From positions 4,046,501 to 4,110,500 of the forward strand of contig CM036618.1 of NCBI GenBank assembly GCA_020746105.1: a stretch of DNA of 64,000 nt. Reading direction: 5' to 3'. Position 1 is the first letter of the stretch. Each line of letters begins with the position of its first letter. Under the pieces are notes generated by a model. It did not search any database. It was not told where the DNA came from and saw nothing but the letters and a program-made list of their open reading frames with translations. A program made the position numbers and the translations under genes. The DNA is from Trogon surrucura. Its lineage: Eukaryota; Chordata; Aves; Trogoniformes; Trogonidae. Below are positions 1 to 21,847 of this stretch, in pieces.

Positions 1-7494
<7,494 letters not shown>

Positions 7495-7514
7495 TCAAAC
7501 AGCATAGGGCTGTG

Positions 7515-10500
7515 CTGCAAAAGGCCAGGGATGGAGGTAGGAAACCCTCAGAGATGGACCAGGTCCTGTGATGTGACAAACAGCCCCTCAGAGGACAGTC
7601 GCGGTGGTGGTGGCTCTTGCTCAAGCACCACGTTGACCCTGGATGAACACCTAGAAGAAAAGCAAAGGGTTGGTTTCCAGTTTGAGAAAGAAAAGGGAGT
7701 GAGAAGGGAGAGACGGCTCTTGCTGCAGAAGAGGGAGGGAGGGCTTTTGGGAGGCACAGTGCCAAGGTGCTTCTGGGGAGTGTTACCTCACCTCAGCTAT
7801 CTGACTGCTTTTGGGGCAGGAACAGACAGGCTCTGGCTTTCAGGGAAGCTCTGGTTACCTTCATCTCCAGTCTTAACTCAAGGGGCCATGAAAGGGTTGT
7901 CAAGGAGGCCAGGACATGTTCACAGACCCCTCTGGAGCTGTATCACACAACCCAACATCCTCTCGAGACAGCAATGGCTGTTGCTGGGGTGTCTATTCAC
8001 ACTGTTTTGTCAACGGCTTGGCTGCCAAACCGACACCTTTCCACTTGGGCCAGGTGAAATAAGACAACCCAAATTTCCCTCAAGAGACTGAGCCAAAAAG
8101 AGAGCTGGGAAAAGTGGCTTCTTTCCCTCCCCCCTCCAAGTTTTACAGATCTGGGTTTAGGTCTAGGTTTGCTAAAGATGCCAACCTGCATCCCAAAGAT
8201 TCAGCTCCCTCCTATCCAGCAAGATTAGGTCAGGAGCATGGTCCCTGGACAAGTGTGGGAGTAGTCAGGGTGCTGACATGGTTTGAGTTCAGGGAGACTT
8301 GGACTTGTGGTTTCCATCACCAGCCATGTCCAGTTTGCCCATTGGGAACGCTCTTAATGGTCTCTTTGGAGGACTAGCACAGAGAGGCCAAGAACTTCCT
8401 TCCAGCTTCTCCTCCTGCCACCTCATGTGAACTTGGGGATGCTGTGCCCAAAGCTGATGTACCAGACCCTGGAACCTAGAGGGAGAGAGGACTCGAACAG
8501 CTCCGCAAGAGTTAAGCTCAGGCAGCTCCTTGCATTCATTTGCCGGCAGGATCAGATAAGAGACTTTCTCAAGGTCATATGCTCATCTATGGCTGAGCTA
8601 GGAATAGATCCAGACCTCTGGTCTACACATCGAACACAAACCAAAATACCTTTTCGCCTGCCTGCTAACGTGCCCAGAAAGACCAGCCAGGACACAAGCT
8701 GCTTTCTAGCTGGATGCACTAAACCACAGCGGTACGAGTTACTCAGACATTACTTTCCCTGCTAGTTGCACCCACGAAGACGCGTGTAACTCTGAAATCC
8801 AGACCATAATTATGCCTCTTGAACTTTTTCAGTGAGAAGAGTCTACTTAAAATAAACACCAACAGAGAGTAAAGATTTATCCCACAATTGTGTGCAGGCA
8901 CATGAGCTGAACGAGGAGTTGATAATATACACACAGACAGTCTGGGGGTGGAGAATTAGTCATGTTGTGGTCTTGTTCCTGCTCCTATTTATGTTAATGA
9001 GAGTTTTACGGTGAGCGGGGAGCAAACATAGATACTGTATGAGGGTGAAGCCAATTGCTCTCAAGCCTGGAGCAGCAACAATTTTCCTTCTGTTGAAAAA
9101 TAGGTGGTGTGGTGAGGAAAAGAGAGGGCTGCCCTGTCAGAGAGTCGGGTCCTCCACCAGCTCTTCCATTGATGCTCTGCAGAGCTGAGGCCACGCAAAT
9201 GAATTTCATTTGCCTCCAGCTCCAGCCTACCAAAATCAATACAGGAAAATACCAAATGACTTTAAAGACCTCACCTCTCAGCTTTCTTTCTGTCCAATGA
9301 GGTGGGAATTGCTAAGGGCAGTCAAAACCAGCAGCCCAATAGAGTCTCCTGCAGCTCGACACCGAGCTACTGGGTTTGGTAACCTCTACCAAAGATAATT
9401 TTTTTTATTGTAGTGCTGCCTTTTCTGAATGCCAAAGCTACAAAGAGACCCCACAAACTCTTTCGTCTTGTGTTTTCAGCATGTATAAAATCCTCAGGGT
9501 GGAAAGGGCCCCATCTATTTGAGACCTGGGTACAGCTCAATTAGCATTTACATCATCAGACTCTGAAAAACACAATGGCAGTTTGGAGCATCCATTGCCA
9601 TCTCTCTTTCCCCATCACTGCCTCCCAGCTGCTGTGGAGAGACTTGAATTTTCTGCCCTAAAAGCAGCATGGATCCAAACCATCCTTCATGTCCTTCCAG
9701 GTGCATCTCTAAACCTCTCATTCACTCTGCAGGGACACCTCACAAATAGGCTCATTTGCCCACCTGCCCAACCGGAAAAAAAACAAACCAGAAAGGAGTC
9801 ACCTCTAATTTCCTATCAATATCTCAGACTTGGGTCAAAAACATGCAGAAAAAGAGATCTGAAAGCAGTAAGCATGTGAAAAATGCCTCTGTGTGAGGCT
9901 GTAATACAAACCTGTTTGCTGCATGGGAGCTACTTGAATTTCCAGGAACAAACCCGGTCTCTGGCTCAAACTAAGAGAAATCTCCCAGCATCCCTGCCCC
10001 AAGCTCAATTTTCCCCTAAGTCAGTCTTTGAAGGGGAGTTTAAGTGCTTAACCCTTGATTTGTCTCCATTATCACACCTGCCAGGCTCAGGGCATTCATG
10101 CTGTTCCTAATTAGTGGTAACAGGAGTTCAGCGCTGAAATGAAGTGAGGGTGTCCTCCCACCTCACTAAGACCCTTTGCTCGGGGTTTCTCCCCCTTCCT
10201 TTGCATGAATCCTATAAATTCGGAAGGCACAGGACACATCAGGTCAGAAAAAAACTTTTCATCTCTACCTTGGGTTAAGTTTCCATTAGAGAAGTCAGTT
10301 TAACTGACCTACCCTGCAAGCTATAACACAGAGGGATTAGTAAAAACACAGGACCAGGATGGAGAAATAACAGGACTGTTAAACCAGATTTGGTGCCAAG
10401 ACTCATGGAACTGGCATGTCTGGAGGCTTGGCCTTTGCGTGGTTGCAGGTCAGCAACACAAATCCTGCTCCCTCCAGCACCAGACACACTTTGTGAAGCT

Positions 10501-13500
10501 CACGGGTTGTCCTATCTCTAAGAAACCAGGTCCAGCAGCACAGTCTGGCACCACGACTTCTCAGTGCAACAGTTCCTCCAGCCCTCAAGCAGATGCAGAA
10601 GACCTGTCCCCATCACACGCCCTCAGACACCCCCACGTTACAGCGGGGGATCAGGAGAACCAGGTGAACACGTCCTGAAAAAACAGGTGTGATGGGTAAG
10701 GAGGCAAGAGCGGGTGTACAGGAGTGGAGGGATAACAGTATAATTCAGATGCCGTTCATGGTCAAAAGGGAGATTGCACAAAATGATGCTGGGCACAGCC
10801 TTTCACTCTGATGTGCCTGATAAGTTTTATACATCTGTACTTTCCCCATTAGGTCTCTGTGCCCTGATCAGCTTTGAACGTGAAGCAGCACTGGTTGGTG
10901 TGAGCCAGGCCAGGGTTGCACAGGTACAGGCTGTTAAATTAAGGGCTGTAAATAAAGGCAAATATTACTTTGGAAGGTCAAACACTAAGGAGCGAGAGGT
11001 CTGGGAAAAAAAAGTAAAAAAAAAAAGGGAGAAACAGTCAGGATGAAAGCAGAATAAATAAAATAATCAGCCAAGGCAAAGGTGCAGGGAGCAAATTATT
11101 TTTCTCCCTTCACTATTCCTGTTGAATTTCAGCTTAGTGTAAGACCATTTTTTATTGCAGAGGAGCAGCAGTGATTGTAAGAGTCTATATTACTCTGCTC
11201 ATCCAGTCTCTGAGAAGAAAAAAAAAGCCTCAGTATGAGACACAGCCCAGGCTGTTTCACAGGATGAAGGAGTGGCCACACAGCCCATAGATGACTGTCA
11301 GGTAAACGGGGCAGAGACAATGGTTCAGCCTGTTAATAACCTTCAAAAAAACACTTCAGTCCCTTTTATGCCCCAGTTTCCCCTCTTATCAACTGGGCAG
11401 TTCACACAAATAGCCTTCAGGAAAAAAATCTCTGAGCATGTTCAGAGACGTAAAGAATCCACCTCTGGTATCTTCAGATCTCTCCATCTCATCTGGGTGC
11501 CTGTGCTCTCACTGCGATGGGTGCAGGGAGACCCTCTATGATCCACAGTGTTTGAAATGTGGATCCCCTGGCTGTTTACAAGGCATTTTCTCCAATAGCT
11601 GTCACCCTATGGACTATGCAGATGCTTGTGGATCCTACAAAGAAAACCCCAGAATAAATTGCAGCTTCTAATATCTTCACTAAGCTCTGCAGGTGCCACT
11701 GGGGAAGGAGGACCCTGAACCTGAAACATCAAGCTGAAGAAATACCAAGGTGGAGCGAGAGGTGGAGGGACAGCGCAGGGAGAACCGTGTTTACTTTCCT
11801 TCTCAGCACAGCAAAAAGGGACGGGCTGGGGATGACTGAACCCCCCACCAGAGGTCTGCAGCAGGTTGGCAGCAGGGCTGTGAGGAGGTGCCTGTGGAAG
11901 GGGGTTGCCATAGCAATGGAGTAAGGGAGGCTGCTGCGAGGTGATGGACAGAGACTCTCAAGCATCTCTTGGACAGTGGAGACACCGAGGATCTGGGCAG
12001 CCAGTGAGGGAAGGAGAAGACCCATCTGGGTCAGCACCGCAGCGACCTGGAGCTGGTGGTTCCCTTTCAAGGAGGCTGCGCATGAATAGTCACTCCTTTC
12101 GCCATGCCAAAACGACCTCGTTTGGGAGGGGAGTTGCTGTGCTGTCTGGGCTTCAGTGAGTTCAGGCTCTTCTCCACCCTGGGGTCTCCTGGCACAGAGC
12201 CCCAAGCAGCACGGCTGCGGCGTGCTGCTCTGCACGAGGCTCCTACAGAGATGGAGAGCAAATTGCTCCCCCGGCCGTCCCACCAACTCAGGGGAGAGCT
12301 AATCTACCTGGGTTGTATTATCCAGCATTAGGCCACCCAATCACTTTCTGTAGCACCTGAAATCTGCTCCTGCAGAAAACTGCTCTGGCTCCCAAATGCC
12401 TTTCTCGCCAGTCCCAAAGTGACCTTCAGCCCCCTTCCCCACTCAAAACTAGAAGACTCCAGCAGTCTGAAGATCTGCCTGACCCTGAAGCCATGACTCC
12501 CTCCAGGCCATAAGCCCCTGCTGAAGTTGGTGCTGACAGGATCAGATGCTCTCTGCGTGCTCGGAATGGTTGAAGCAGGATGGAAGGGGGGCTGCCATGC
12601 AAGGCATGGACTGTCAGAGCGCTCAGTAAATGCCCACTGGTCATAGTGCCCATGGAGACCTTCTGGCCACCCTCACATAGGCTATAAGTTTATCCCTTCC
12701 TCCAGAGACAAGATGATGCTGAAGTGACCAAGCTGGGTGTCACAATCAGGGACACAGGTCCATGTCTGCTGACTCTACCTTCAGACCTCCTCACGGGGCT
12801 GCCCACATTGGCTGTGTCCCTTCACGCACACACAGACCTGACTTCCAGCCTAATATAAGACAAAAGCCCAGAGATCAGATCAAGTTTCTATCCCTGGGTT
12901 GACCCAGAATGCAACGCCCTGGCAGGGATTTGGAGAGGTGGTCACAGAGCCATCCTGCACATTGGGCTGAGATATGACTACAGCACCCAGCTCAGTGGGA
13001 ATCTGAGTGCACCTGGATATTCCTAACCATTTACTGCCGTGAACAAACCCCCAGAAGACCTCCCAGACACCATGGATGCTAAGATGAGCAGCAGGGAAGC
13101 AGCCTCCCCTGCTGTTTCAACCCTTCGGATGTGGACATGGCACTCAGAGATACATGGGGAAAAGAGGGAAGAAGTGGGGCTTTCCATTCGTGTATGACCT
13201 GAAACGGGAGGAGGGTTTGTCCTGACACAGCTGTCTCCCCAAGTGACCTCCTGAAAGACCCCTCAACATTGCAATGAAGGGAGGAGGGGAGAGCAGTGGG
13301 GAACTGAAGAAAACTCACCAGCTTGACAAGAGGAGCGGAGCAGAAGCGCAGAGATAAGAAGGGACCAATCTACACCCCCTGCCCTAAGGTACTTCTCCCG
13401 AGCTGATCTCCAGCATCACTAGAAGAGTCAGAACATCTTTCAATAAATAAAGCTGTACCTTCCTGCCCAGCTGCATCTTATGCCTCCTGCAACCCCTGAT

Positions 13501-16466
13501 CAAAATCAAGTAGGATCCCTGCAGGGCTGAGGCTGCTGCCTGCTTCAGACCCTAGCGGCTCCATTTTTCAGACCAGCCCAACTCCCCTTAACCAACAGAT
13601 TTCCAGCAACTGTGTAGAAATCCTGCATGAAGATGGGCACTGCTGGGTATTTGGCAGTCCTGCAAACCGGTCTTCCAGTGAGTGGGAAGTATTAGCAAAC
13701 TGAGAAGCTGGATGGGGTCAATGCTCTTGGCCCAGCAGCCAAAAGCAGGTATGATTACTCTTAGAGGGAAAGGCATTAAGTAGCAGCAGCAAAGGCAAAT
13801 TTACATGATCTTGGTGCAGACAACTCGTCCACCCTAGTCATCTTCTGGTAAGGTCTGTTAAGGTGAGGGGAGTCATGGATTATGGGCAAGGGTTGCTTAT
13901 CCACGCACTGCCCCAGAGTCCTAGCAGGTTTGGGGACCTAATCTTGGAGGTGGCACATGTAACTTGTCCCCAGAGGTGTCCCCAAAGGACCTGGGGCTTG
14001 GCAGAGCCAGTTCCTTCCCTTATTTTCCCTCCTGCCACCCCAAGCACAGCCACATTTCAGCAAGACAAGAGCAAAGGGAGCAGGCAGGGACCTCTGTGCC
14101 TGTGCAGCCAGGGCTGGGACTTCTTGGGAATGAGCCAAGTCGGGCTGAGAAATGCTCTCTTCCCAGGAGACTAGCACAGGGAGTTATTTTTCCCCTAAAT
14201 GCAGCACAGAAGGCAAAAGGGTGTGTTTTCAGGGTAAGAAAAAAACAAACAAACAAAACCCCTCAAACCTCAATCTCTTTCTGGCTCTGCTGGGCTTCAT
14301 TCTGCCCTGCCCTGAGCTCACCCCCTGCAGAGACAAGCGCCAGGGCCAGCTCCCATTGGAGACCCCGAGGTTCCAAGTTAAAGCGATGGGGCGAGCAGGG
14401 TCAGCCCCCCCTCAGTGATCCCCTAATCCTTTTTACATGCTCCCTGTCCCATCCAATTACCCACCTTGGCGGCTGCCCCAGTAATGACCATACAACCTCT
14501 GTACTCAGTCCTGCTTTCTCCCAGCTGAGCTGCACTAAGTTATTTAATATTGTTTAAGGCAAGCTGGTTATGAACACACACCGGCTCCCTTCCCCCAGAA
14601 AAGCTACGTTGATGCTGAATGTTAATTTCTTTTTTTTCCTGCAGTGTCTCTGCTACATTTTCAAACACCTAATGGCTGCAGTTATTGCAAGCCCCGAGTC
14701 CAGGAGAAGCTTGATTCCTCCCATTATGGTTTTGGGGTTTTTTTTAATGCCATACAATCCCCCATGAAGAGGTACCACTGCAACGGGCATATGCGAAAGC
14801 AGAGGAGACCTGAGATGCAAATAACAGCGACAGCCCCAGCATGCTGAAATGATGGCTGGCAGAGAAAAAAAAAACCCACAGCAGCCAAAACAAGCTTGCT
14901 CCCACTGGAAAGTGGGGAGTCTGTAAGATACAGGGGATGAGCAGACAAAGCCAAGGGAAACAGCCAGACACAGCTCCTCACTGGAAACAAGATTTTCATC
15001 CATTTTAACCCCCTTCTGCTGAAATCTCTGATGTAGAAAATCGCCAAAGGGCAGTACTGAATAATACCAGGGGCATCAGGCACGGAAATAGGGAGGGAGG
15101 TCTCCGTAGCCCATCGTGGGAGAGGTGTCAGTCAGTGGGTGCGATGGGGATGCTGTGGGTGCAGCGGGGTGTGCTGGCTGGGATTGCACAAGCCCTTGCA
15201 CTGGAAGGGGTGTGGGCTGACAGTATTATTTTAGCAATTAGCCCCAAGCTGTTCTAAAAGGCTCTGAAAAAGTTCTGGGTGATTTTTTTTTTTTATTTTT
15301 ATTTTATTTTCCCCTCCCTCGGTGTTAACGTGAGCTGCAAGGGCCAGACCTGAGCAGGTGGAAACCTGCTCTGCTCAGCACACGGTGCTTGCTTCAAAAA
15401 TCAAAGGTAGCTACGCCCTGTGAGGCCACCACGCTTCGTCCCATCATGTCTCCGTTGCACAAACCTTTCCAGGGCTCTTGCAAATCTCGGGGAGGGGGCA
15501 GAGGGAGCAACAGGTGATCGTCCCAAAATGTGGCCAGACTCTTCCTCATTACACCTCACCCACTGCAGAAAAATCCCCCTCGAAGGTGGTGAGTACCCCC
15601 AGCTCAGAGCAAAACCCACAAGCCTCATTGTAAAGGACGACTCAAATCCTGCCCTGATTTCCAGCCCGTCCCGATCAATGGGGAGCCACCATGCTGGCCA
15701 TCTCCAAGGGATTTTGGTGAGGCAGGACGTTGTGGTTGGGGACACACACACACAATGGGAGCCCCCAGCCCCACCACATCGTAGCCATCACGCCAGACCC
15801 CAGAGCTGAACTTCACAGTGCGTGGGGTCTCCATCACCCCCACCTCGATGTTCTCCAGGGACCTGGTCCTTGCTGCTACCCCTTTCCATGGGGGTAGAAA
15901 AGCTGGCGGTCCCCTCTAGCACCGGGCATCTCTCAGAGAGCTCCAGCAGGGGGTCCCCAAGGTGGCTGAGTTCCCCTCCCTGCCAGCCCCAGCACGGCCA
16001 AGGCAACACGAGCAACAAACTTACCGGGGACAGAGTCAGAGGGAAGATCTCACGGACATCTTGGCTCCCTCCTTCAACCTCGGGTCTCCAACTTGGTATT
16101 TGCAGAGCTGTGTCACCAGTGCCTTCAGGAGACTGTCTCATCCTCCTCTCTGTCTCGCTTCAGAAATCTCTGTGTGTGTGGTGTAGTGGGTTTTTTTTTT
16201 TATTTAAGGGACTTTTTTTTCTTTTTTTTTTTTTCCCAGCGGTTGCGTCAGGCCTGTTGCCTGGAGACAGGCGAGCTATTCCAGTTTGAGCTTTTCAGTC
16301 CAGATTTCCTCTCTCTCTTTCATTCATACCACCAAGCCCTGAACCTACCTCCCACCAAGCAATAACCCTGGAGAGACCTGAAAGGGAGGAGCTGCACAGC
16401 CTGGGTCCTAAACAGCCTCCGACTCCCGCACCCAAAAGAGGGAGGAGGGATAGAGATGCCCTCAGC
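7515..16466. other. Upstream region of FAM167A, no gene recognised
   Basis: This interval lies upstream of the FAM167A coding exon. Open frames of 100-200 codons occur on both strands (for example 11729-12286 minus and 13964-14557 plus), but none shows a recognisable domain or a convincing exon boundary. The simplest reading is 5' UTR introns of FAM167A plus flanking sequence. No transposon tail was recognised here. Confidence 0.4.
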
Positions 16467-16510
16467 GTGGATAACAGGGATGAAGGGGTGGATAACAGGG
16501 ATGAAGGGGT
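16467..16510 (+). repeat. Short tandem duplication, 21-bp unit, two copies
   Basis: A 21-bp unit beginning GTGGATAACAGGGATGAAGG is present twice back to back without change. Two copies only, so this is a small local duplication next to the CpG-rich patch, not a satellite. Confidence 0.8.
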
Positions 16511-16599
16511 GCTGCCGAGAGCAGGAATCCAAAAAGCAGACAGAGATCCAAAGGTCTTGCAAGAGATGCCTGGAGAGCTGATGTATTCCTGAAAGAGCC

Positions 16600-16870
16600 T
16601 GAAGCTCTTCCCGGCACGAACTGGGCTCGTGTCCCCGCGGCTGTTCCCGTTGCACGCCGCGGAGAGCTATCATCCCTGCTCCAAGATGCTCCTGGCACTC
16701 AGGAGAGCTTCGGGATAACATTTTCCAGATGCCGCGGCTTGCCCAAGGATCAGCGCCTGTGCGGACGGAGGGGAGTTTTGCAAGGCTGCATCTCCGGGAA
16801 GCCCTGGGGTGTGTATCTCTGGACGCCGTGGCTAGTACTCGCTTGCTGGCACCATCCATCCCTGGAGAGA
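16600..16870 (-). promoter_or_regulatory. CpG-rich patch, candidate FAM167A promoter
   Basis: About 270 bp hold roughly 17 CpG dinucleotides (for example CCCGCGG, CACGCCGCGG, GCCGCGG and GCGGACGG), while the flanks are CpG-poor as usual in vertebrates. It lies about 9 kb upstream of the FAM167A start codon and 22 kb upstream of the BLK start codon. Such islands usually mark transcription starts. I assign it to FAM167A because that coding exon is the nearer one on the appropriate side. No TATA box or first exon could be proven, so it could equally serve BLK, both genes, or a noncoding RNA. Confidence 0.35.
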
Positions 16871-19692
16871 AACCAGCTCAGAAAACAGCCTTTGCCTGTC
16901 TTTTGTCCTGGGAAATAGCCTGTTGCTCCCACATCTCCCCCAGTGGGGCAGGAAACCACTTAAACTGCCTCCAAGGAAGGACTGATAGAGGCATGTGCCC
17001 CAGCTGCTGGCTGACTAGGGCCAGAAGCAAAGGCAGGGGACAGAGAGGGTTTTGATCCTGCACCAGGAGCTGAAGGTTAACCCCTCGAAGCCTGGGGAGA
17101 GCTCTCAAAAGCATCCCACACTTCTGTCCCTGCGTCAGCAGCTGCAGCTGCTGCACATCTGGTGTCTCAGGACCACTGGCCGTGTCTGCGAACCTGGTGG
17201 TGCGAAGGGTTAAGTGTTGGCCATCGACACCTCATCATCCAGGTCTCTTCCCACCTTCAGCTTTTGTGAGAGAAAAACCCCACACGGTCTCTTTTTTCTT
17301 TTCATTCTTCCCTTCTGTTTAAACCATCCCTTTTCTCTCCCCTCCCCACAGGCATGGGGGAGAGATTTATAGCCCTTTCCTGAGTCCAGCAACCCAGCAA
17401 GAGCCTTACACATTGCATCACAGGGCTGGGGTTTCCCACCTCCCTTCAAATACCAGACTCGGGGTGCCCCAGGCCCCCCTCCAAGTCATTTTGATACCAC
17501 TGAACGCAGGGGAGGTGTCTTGCAAGACACAGCAAGGCAGATTCGAAGAGTGAAGAATGGCATTTTCACATTTCTGATGAAAATGCAATTTCAATTTTTA
17601 ATTTTCTATTTTTTTTTTTAAATATTATTTCACTTTGCCAGCACCCTTTTGTCAGGTTTCAGATACGCACATGCAAACTCAGTCTGGTGATCAGCTCTCT
17701 CCGTGCTGCAGACACGCAGCTGCTGCCTTGCACTCGCCCTTCCTGGGGCTGCTGCTGCTGCTGGAGAGGGACTGGGGAGATGGAAGAGCTGTTCCCTTCA
17801 TGCTTAAACCATCTGACACATCTACAGCTGCATTTAAGCTCTTAGCAGCTAGTGGGGGGGTTCAACATTTCCTGCAACATCCCATCAGAACATGAGCCAA
17901 ATGGTGTCAGAGAACAGGAGCCTTGTGAAACACAGTCCCTGGTTTAGTTTTGACATGAGACAAGCAAATCCCAGGACACAGCTCAGGAATGAGCAAGTCC
18001 AGGGCCCCTTTCTGATGGAAAAGTTGGATTCAGCCACCCAGATTTGATAGTCAAAAGTGTTTAATTGCATGGACATGGTCGGACAGGGTCAATTTGCCTC
18101 AGGGCCAGAGACTCAGCAGAAGTGACACTACCAAGGCTGGACATCTATCTTATCGAAGTAATAGACCACAGGCTGTCACCCACTCCCTCTTCTGTAAATG
18201 TTTATTTTTAATATGGTTGTGTAATGGGTTTCAAATGAGCTGCCATAAGACACCAGTGAAAGGCTGGAGTCTGGTCCCTCTGAAGTCTCTTCATGGGTTT
18301 TGAGTGGTTTTTGGCCTGGCTTTATGTTGTTTAAATTGTCTTCACCCAAAAGACATGTGGTGGGGAGCTGCTTAAGAGCAGGGATGCTCTGAGTGATGAG
18401 GCTTTAACCTCAACCACCTGCAGCGGGCACCTGAGATCAGATGTGATGAGTCAAAATAAACTTGTGCAACACTAACATTGTCTGTAGCTATGGCTCGGAA
18501 TTTTTCTTTTTGCTCAGAGGAAGCGAGGCCTTTCTGTTGCACTCAGAGATGCAGAAGCTGCCAGTTACATCTGGACACAGAATCTCATCCAGAGGATACC
18601 TGAATCCTTGGAAACACTTGGATCAAAGCCCCGAGTCCTTGCTGAGATGTGGTTTTGCAAAGCCCAAGGCAGGAATTGCCTGCCGTAGCAGTAACTCCCT
18701 CCAGACTTTCTTGGGAACCTGAATCTCTTGTGCCAATCTGAGCACCACAAATACTATAAGGTAGATGTGCTCTATAGCCACCTAAATCTCATCAGGACCT
18801 TCTGAGTTGCCTCTGTATTACCTAAAACAGGCAGAAATGGACATTTCTCTGTCATAATGGTGGCAGTTCAACTCAGCTTGGATTTGAACTATCTGCTTCT
18901 TGCCCTGTCTTTGGGGAATACCTCCTTCTAGGCATCCTGCCAACATGGAGCATGGAGAAGGTGGATGACCCAGCAAGGGAGCGTGGTCATTCTGTGGGAC
19001 CACCTGCTGGGAGCATCTTGCAGGAGCATCAATTGTTTTTTCTCAGTTGGTCACTGAATAAATGCATTTCCCCCAAAGCAAAGTCCCTGGGGCTGGCGTG
19101 GGGAGAGGAGGCTGTGATGCTCTCAGCCATCACCATCCTATCCTAGCTCAATGTAGCCTCCACTCCCTGCACAGACACTTGCACCAGGAAAGTCTTCTGA
19201 CATCGCTGGAGGGCCACCTGGGAGCCAGTCGACTTGGAGATATGGCAGTAGCACCTACAGAGGGCAGTAGGTCTCCAGCTAGTGCTGTTCCCTGGTCAGC
19301 ACCAAGCACAGAAGACCTGCAGAGGGTTGTGGTTACCTGGTTGCTCATGTCGATGGATCACTGAGGGACCTAAGTACTGGTCTTTTTCAGTATTACTCTG
19401 TTGTTTAGTCTGGGCCAGCTTGGTTTAAGAGATACCTTTTCCCAGCTGAGATGACACAAGCTCCCTGTACCCATCTGTTTGGTCCTGCTTTGCTCCTGGG
19501 TGATGCTGAGCATCCACTCCCACCTCGGTGAAACAACATGCATGCTGGGACTGAGGAACTGCCTTTGCAATGGAAAGGGTTGCCCACCCTTGCCTTGAGG
19601 CCCAGCCTGGAGTGTGATGCAGATTAATTGCCAATTACTGGGATGTGACACAGGGAGGAACTGGGTTCCTAGGAATCTGAAATAATGTGGCA

Positions 19693-19758
19693 GAGAATCG
19701 TAGAATCATAGAATCCTGGAATCATAGAATCCTAGAATCGTAGAATGCTGGGGATCTT
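19693..19758 (-). repeat. CR1 3' tail fragment (minus strand)
   Basis: Seven reiterations of the TAGAATC-type octamer, the reverse complement of the ATTCTATG tail, lead into a short remnant. The array is longer than in most CR1 tails, so it may have grown as a microsatellite after insertion. Confidence 0.65.
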
Positions 19759-21847
19759 TCAGGGTAAGCCAGGTTCAATCAAGAGGGAAGGTGGGTTTTG
19801 GCTCATATATCTTCCATATGGGTGGGGGTAGAGTACTGACGTAGGGATGCAGGGGAAAGATGGTGGTATCTAAAGGGCTTCAAGAACAAGGCAAGAGGCT
19901 GTAAATATTTCACCACCCTTTGGAATAGTTCTTAGCCTTGACTCTCCTCATTCAAATACCACCCCTGTGAGCTTCTTTCTCAGTATTTTCAGAGTTTGGT
20001 GTTTCATTTTCCTATGTATTTCCAAACCAATCATTTTGTTGGTCCATCCATCAACCCCTCCCAGCAAATAACTTGTAAACTTTCTGGTGAACTCTGACTG
20101 AGTTTGATAAAGGACAACACGTTTCAAAGATGCAAAGAGGTGGTTGAGCAGAGGAGAGAGGACTCTAAGTCAACTAGAGGAAAAGTTTCATGGTGAGGAG
20201 CACCAAAGTATTAAACATCAAAGCATCAACAGGAAATCAGATTTCATAAGTTTCATCCTCATGCAACATCATGGTGGTTTTTGCGTTGTGTCTTGCCTCA
20301 GGGTGTAAGCGGTAATTTTGTCTATGGGTTTCTCCCAGGTAAGAAAACAAACCCAAAAGATTATCATGCCTGAAGTCCTACTGAAAACATGGTGGGAATT
20401 TTCCGCCGGTCTGTTTTTTCATAGGTAACAAGAAACCAACTTGGTGACTTCAGAAAAAACTTCGTAAGTGCATATATTGAGTTAGTGAACGATTCCTCCC
20501 CTCAACTCCAAAAAACTTCCCAAGCCCTAAAGAACCAGAAATCATTTACAGAGAAAACCAAAACTTTTTCTGAACATTCAAAGTGTCTTATTTGTAATGA
20601 CTTTCCTCCAATAAACCTTCTAATCCAATCCATTGCAGCAACCCATAGAAGTAAAAAGCATTTAAAATCTCAGGACTGGTAAGTTTCTTTCCCGTCTCTC
20701 TATTTTGCTGGAAAAAAGACTTGGTTTCCACTTTCACCCAAAATGTTGGTTGTAAATTATTTTTGTAGAACGTCTAGTGAACCAAAATGTCCCCTTCCAG
20801 TCTTACCTGGCTATCCAGTAAGGCATCCTCACTGAAAAACATAAGAGTGGGGGGGATCTTGGGTGGACACCATCTCCTCAAATTTCAGTTATAAAATTCT
20901 GTGATTATTCTCAACTGAATTCCTTGGCTCAGGAAGCCAAGGAAGGGAAAAATAGGGAAAGCCCACCTTGGATACCTGCTTTAAGTTGGGAGGACTGAAT
21001 GATGAAGAGACAATCTGCAGCATCGCTGTCCTTGTCGCCCTCTTCAGTGCCAGAGACAGTTTCTGCTCACTCCCATGGCCAAGAGCTGGGTGAAATTTTC
21101 TGGATTTAAAGCTGATTGCCAGGAAACACAGTTTTGCTTCAACACTTGGTGGCTTGGTAAACTGAATCTGGAAAACAGCTTCAGCTCGGGGCAAAAAAAT
21201 GAAAGATGAATAATTGGTTTGGACTTTTTTTTCAACCCAGCAGTTTACTTTTTCATGTTCCTGGATCAAACTGACCCCTCTTGGGGACATTAGAATGAAA
21301 TCAAGTGAAATGTTGTTGCTGGTTAGATTCTTCCTCTTTGCTATTTTTTGAGCCTGGTGAATGAAATATAAAATTGAATGTTTGCAACATTCCTCATCAC
21401 CACTATTCCAGAGAGATCCATACTTGTGAGCTTGTCTTCATCCCCCAGACAGCCACCAGCAGGAGGCTGTTATCTCAGCCAGAGATGCTACATGAAACTG
21501 CAGGACTGAGACCCAAAATTCAACCTTCTCTTATGTAAAGTTGTCATCCCTCATCTCAGAAAAAGAGTTGATAACAGCCCATCGCTCAATCAGTCTCAGG
21601 CAGGATCCCTGTTGTCGTGTTGGAATGAAGCTTTGGCTGGCATGCCTTTCTGCTTGTCTCGACGTGGCGGAGGTTCTATCCAAAATCCAGCAGGATCAGG
21701 AGGTGACACACACCAACCTCCTGGCCTTCAGGTGGGTTGGCAGGTCTGAAACCCTACTGATGAGGCTGGAAATGAGAACGGTGGAGCTTGCTGGTATTGC
21801 ATGGTTGGAAACAAAGGCCCTTGAGGATACCAGGCATTGAAAAACCC

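Noticed and set aside
7531-8091. 186-codon plus-strand frame upstream of FAM167A
   Set aside because: No domain, no splice support, ordinary composition; a chance frame in the FAM167A upstream sequence.
13964-14557. 197-codon plus-strand frame
   Set aside because: No recognisable domain, no exon borders, and comparable frames occur nearby on both strands; treated as chance.
16467-16510. Repeat array resembling a CRISPR or satellite
   Set aside because: Only two adjacent 21-bp copies without spacers; a small duplication in a vertebrate genome.
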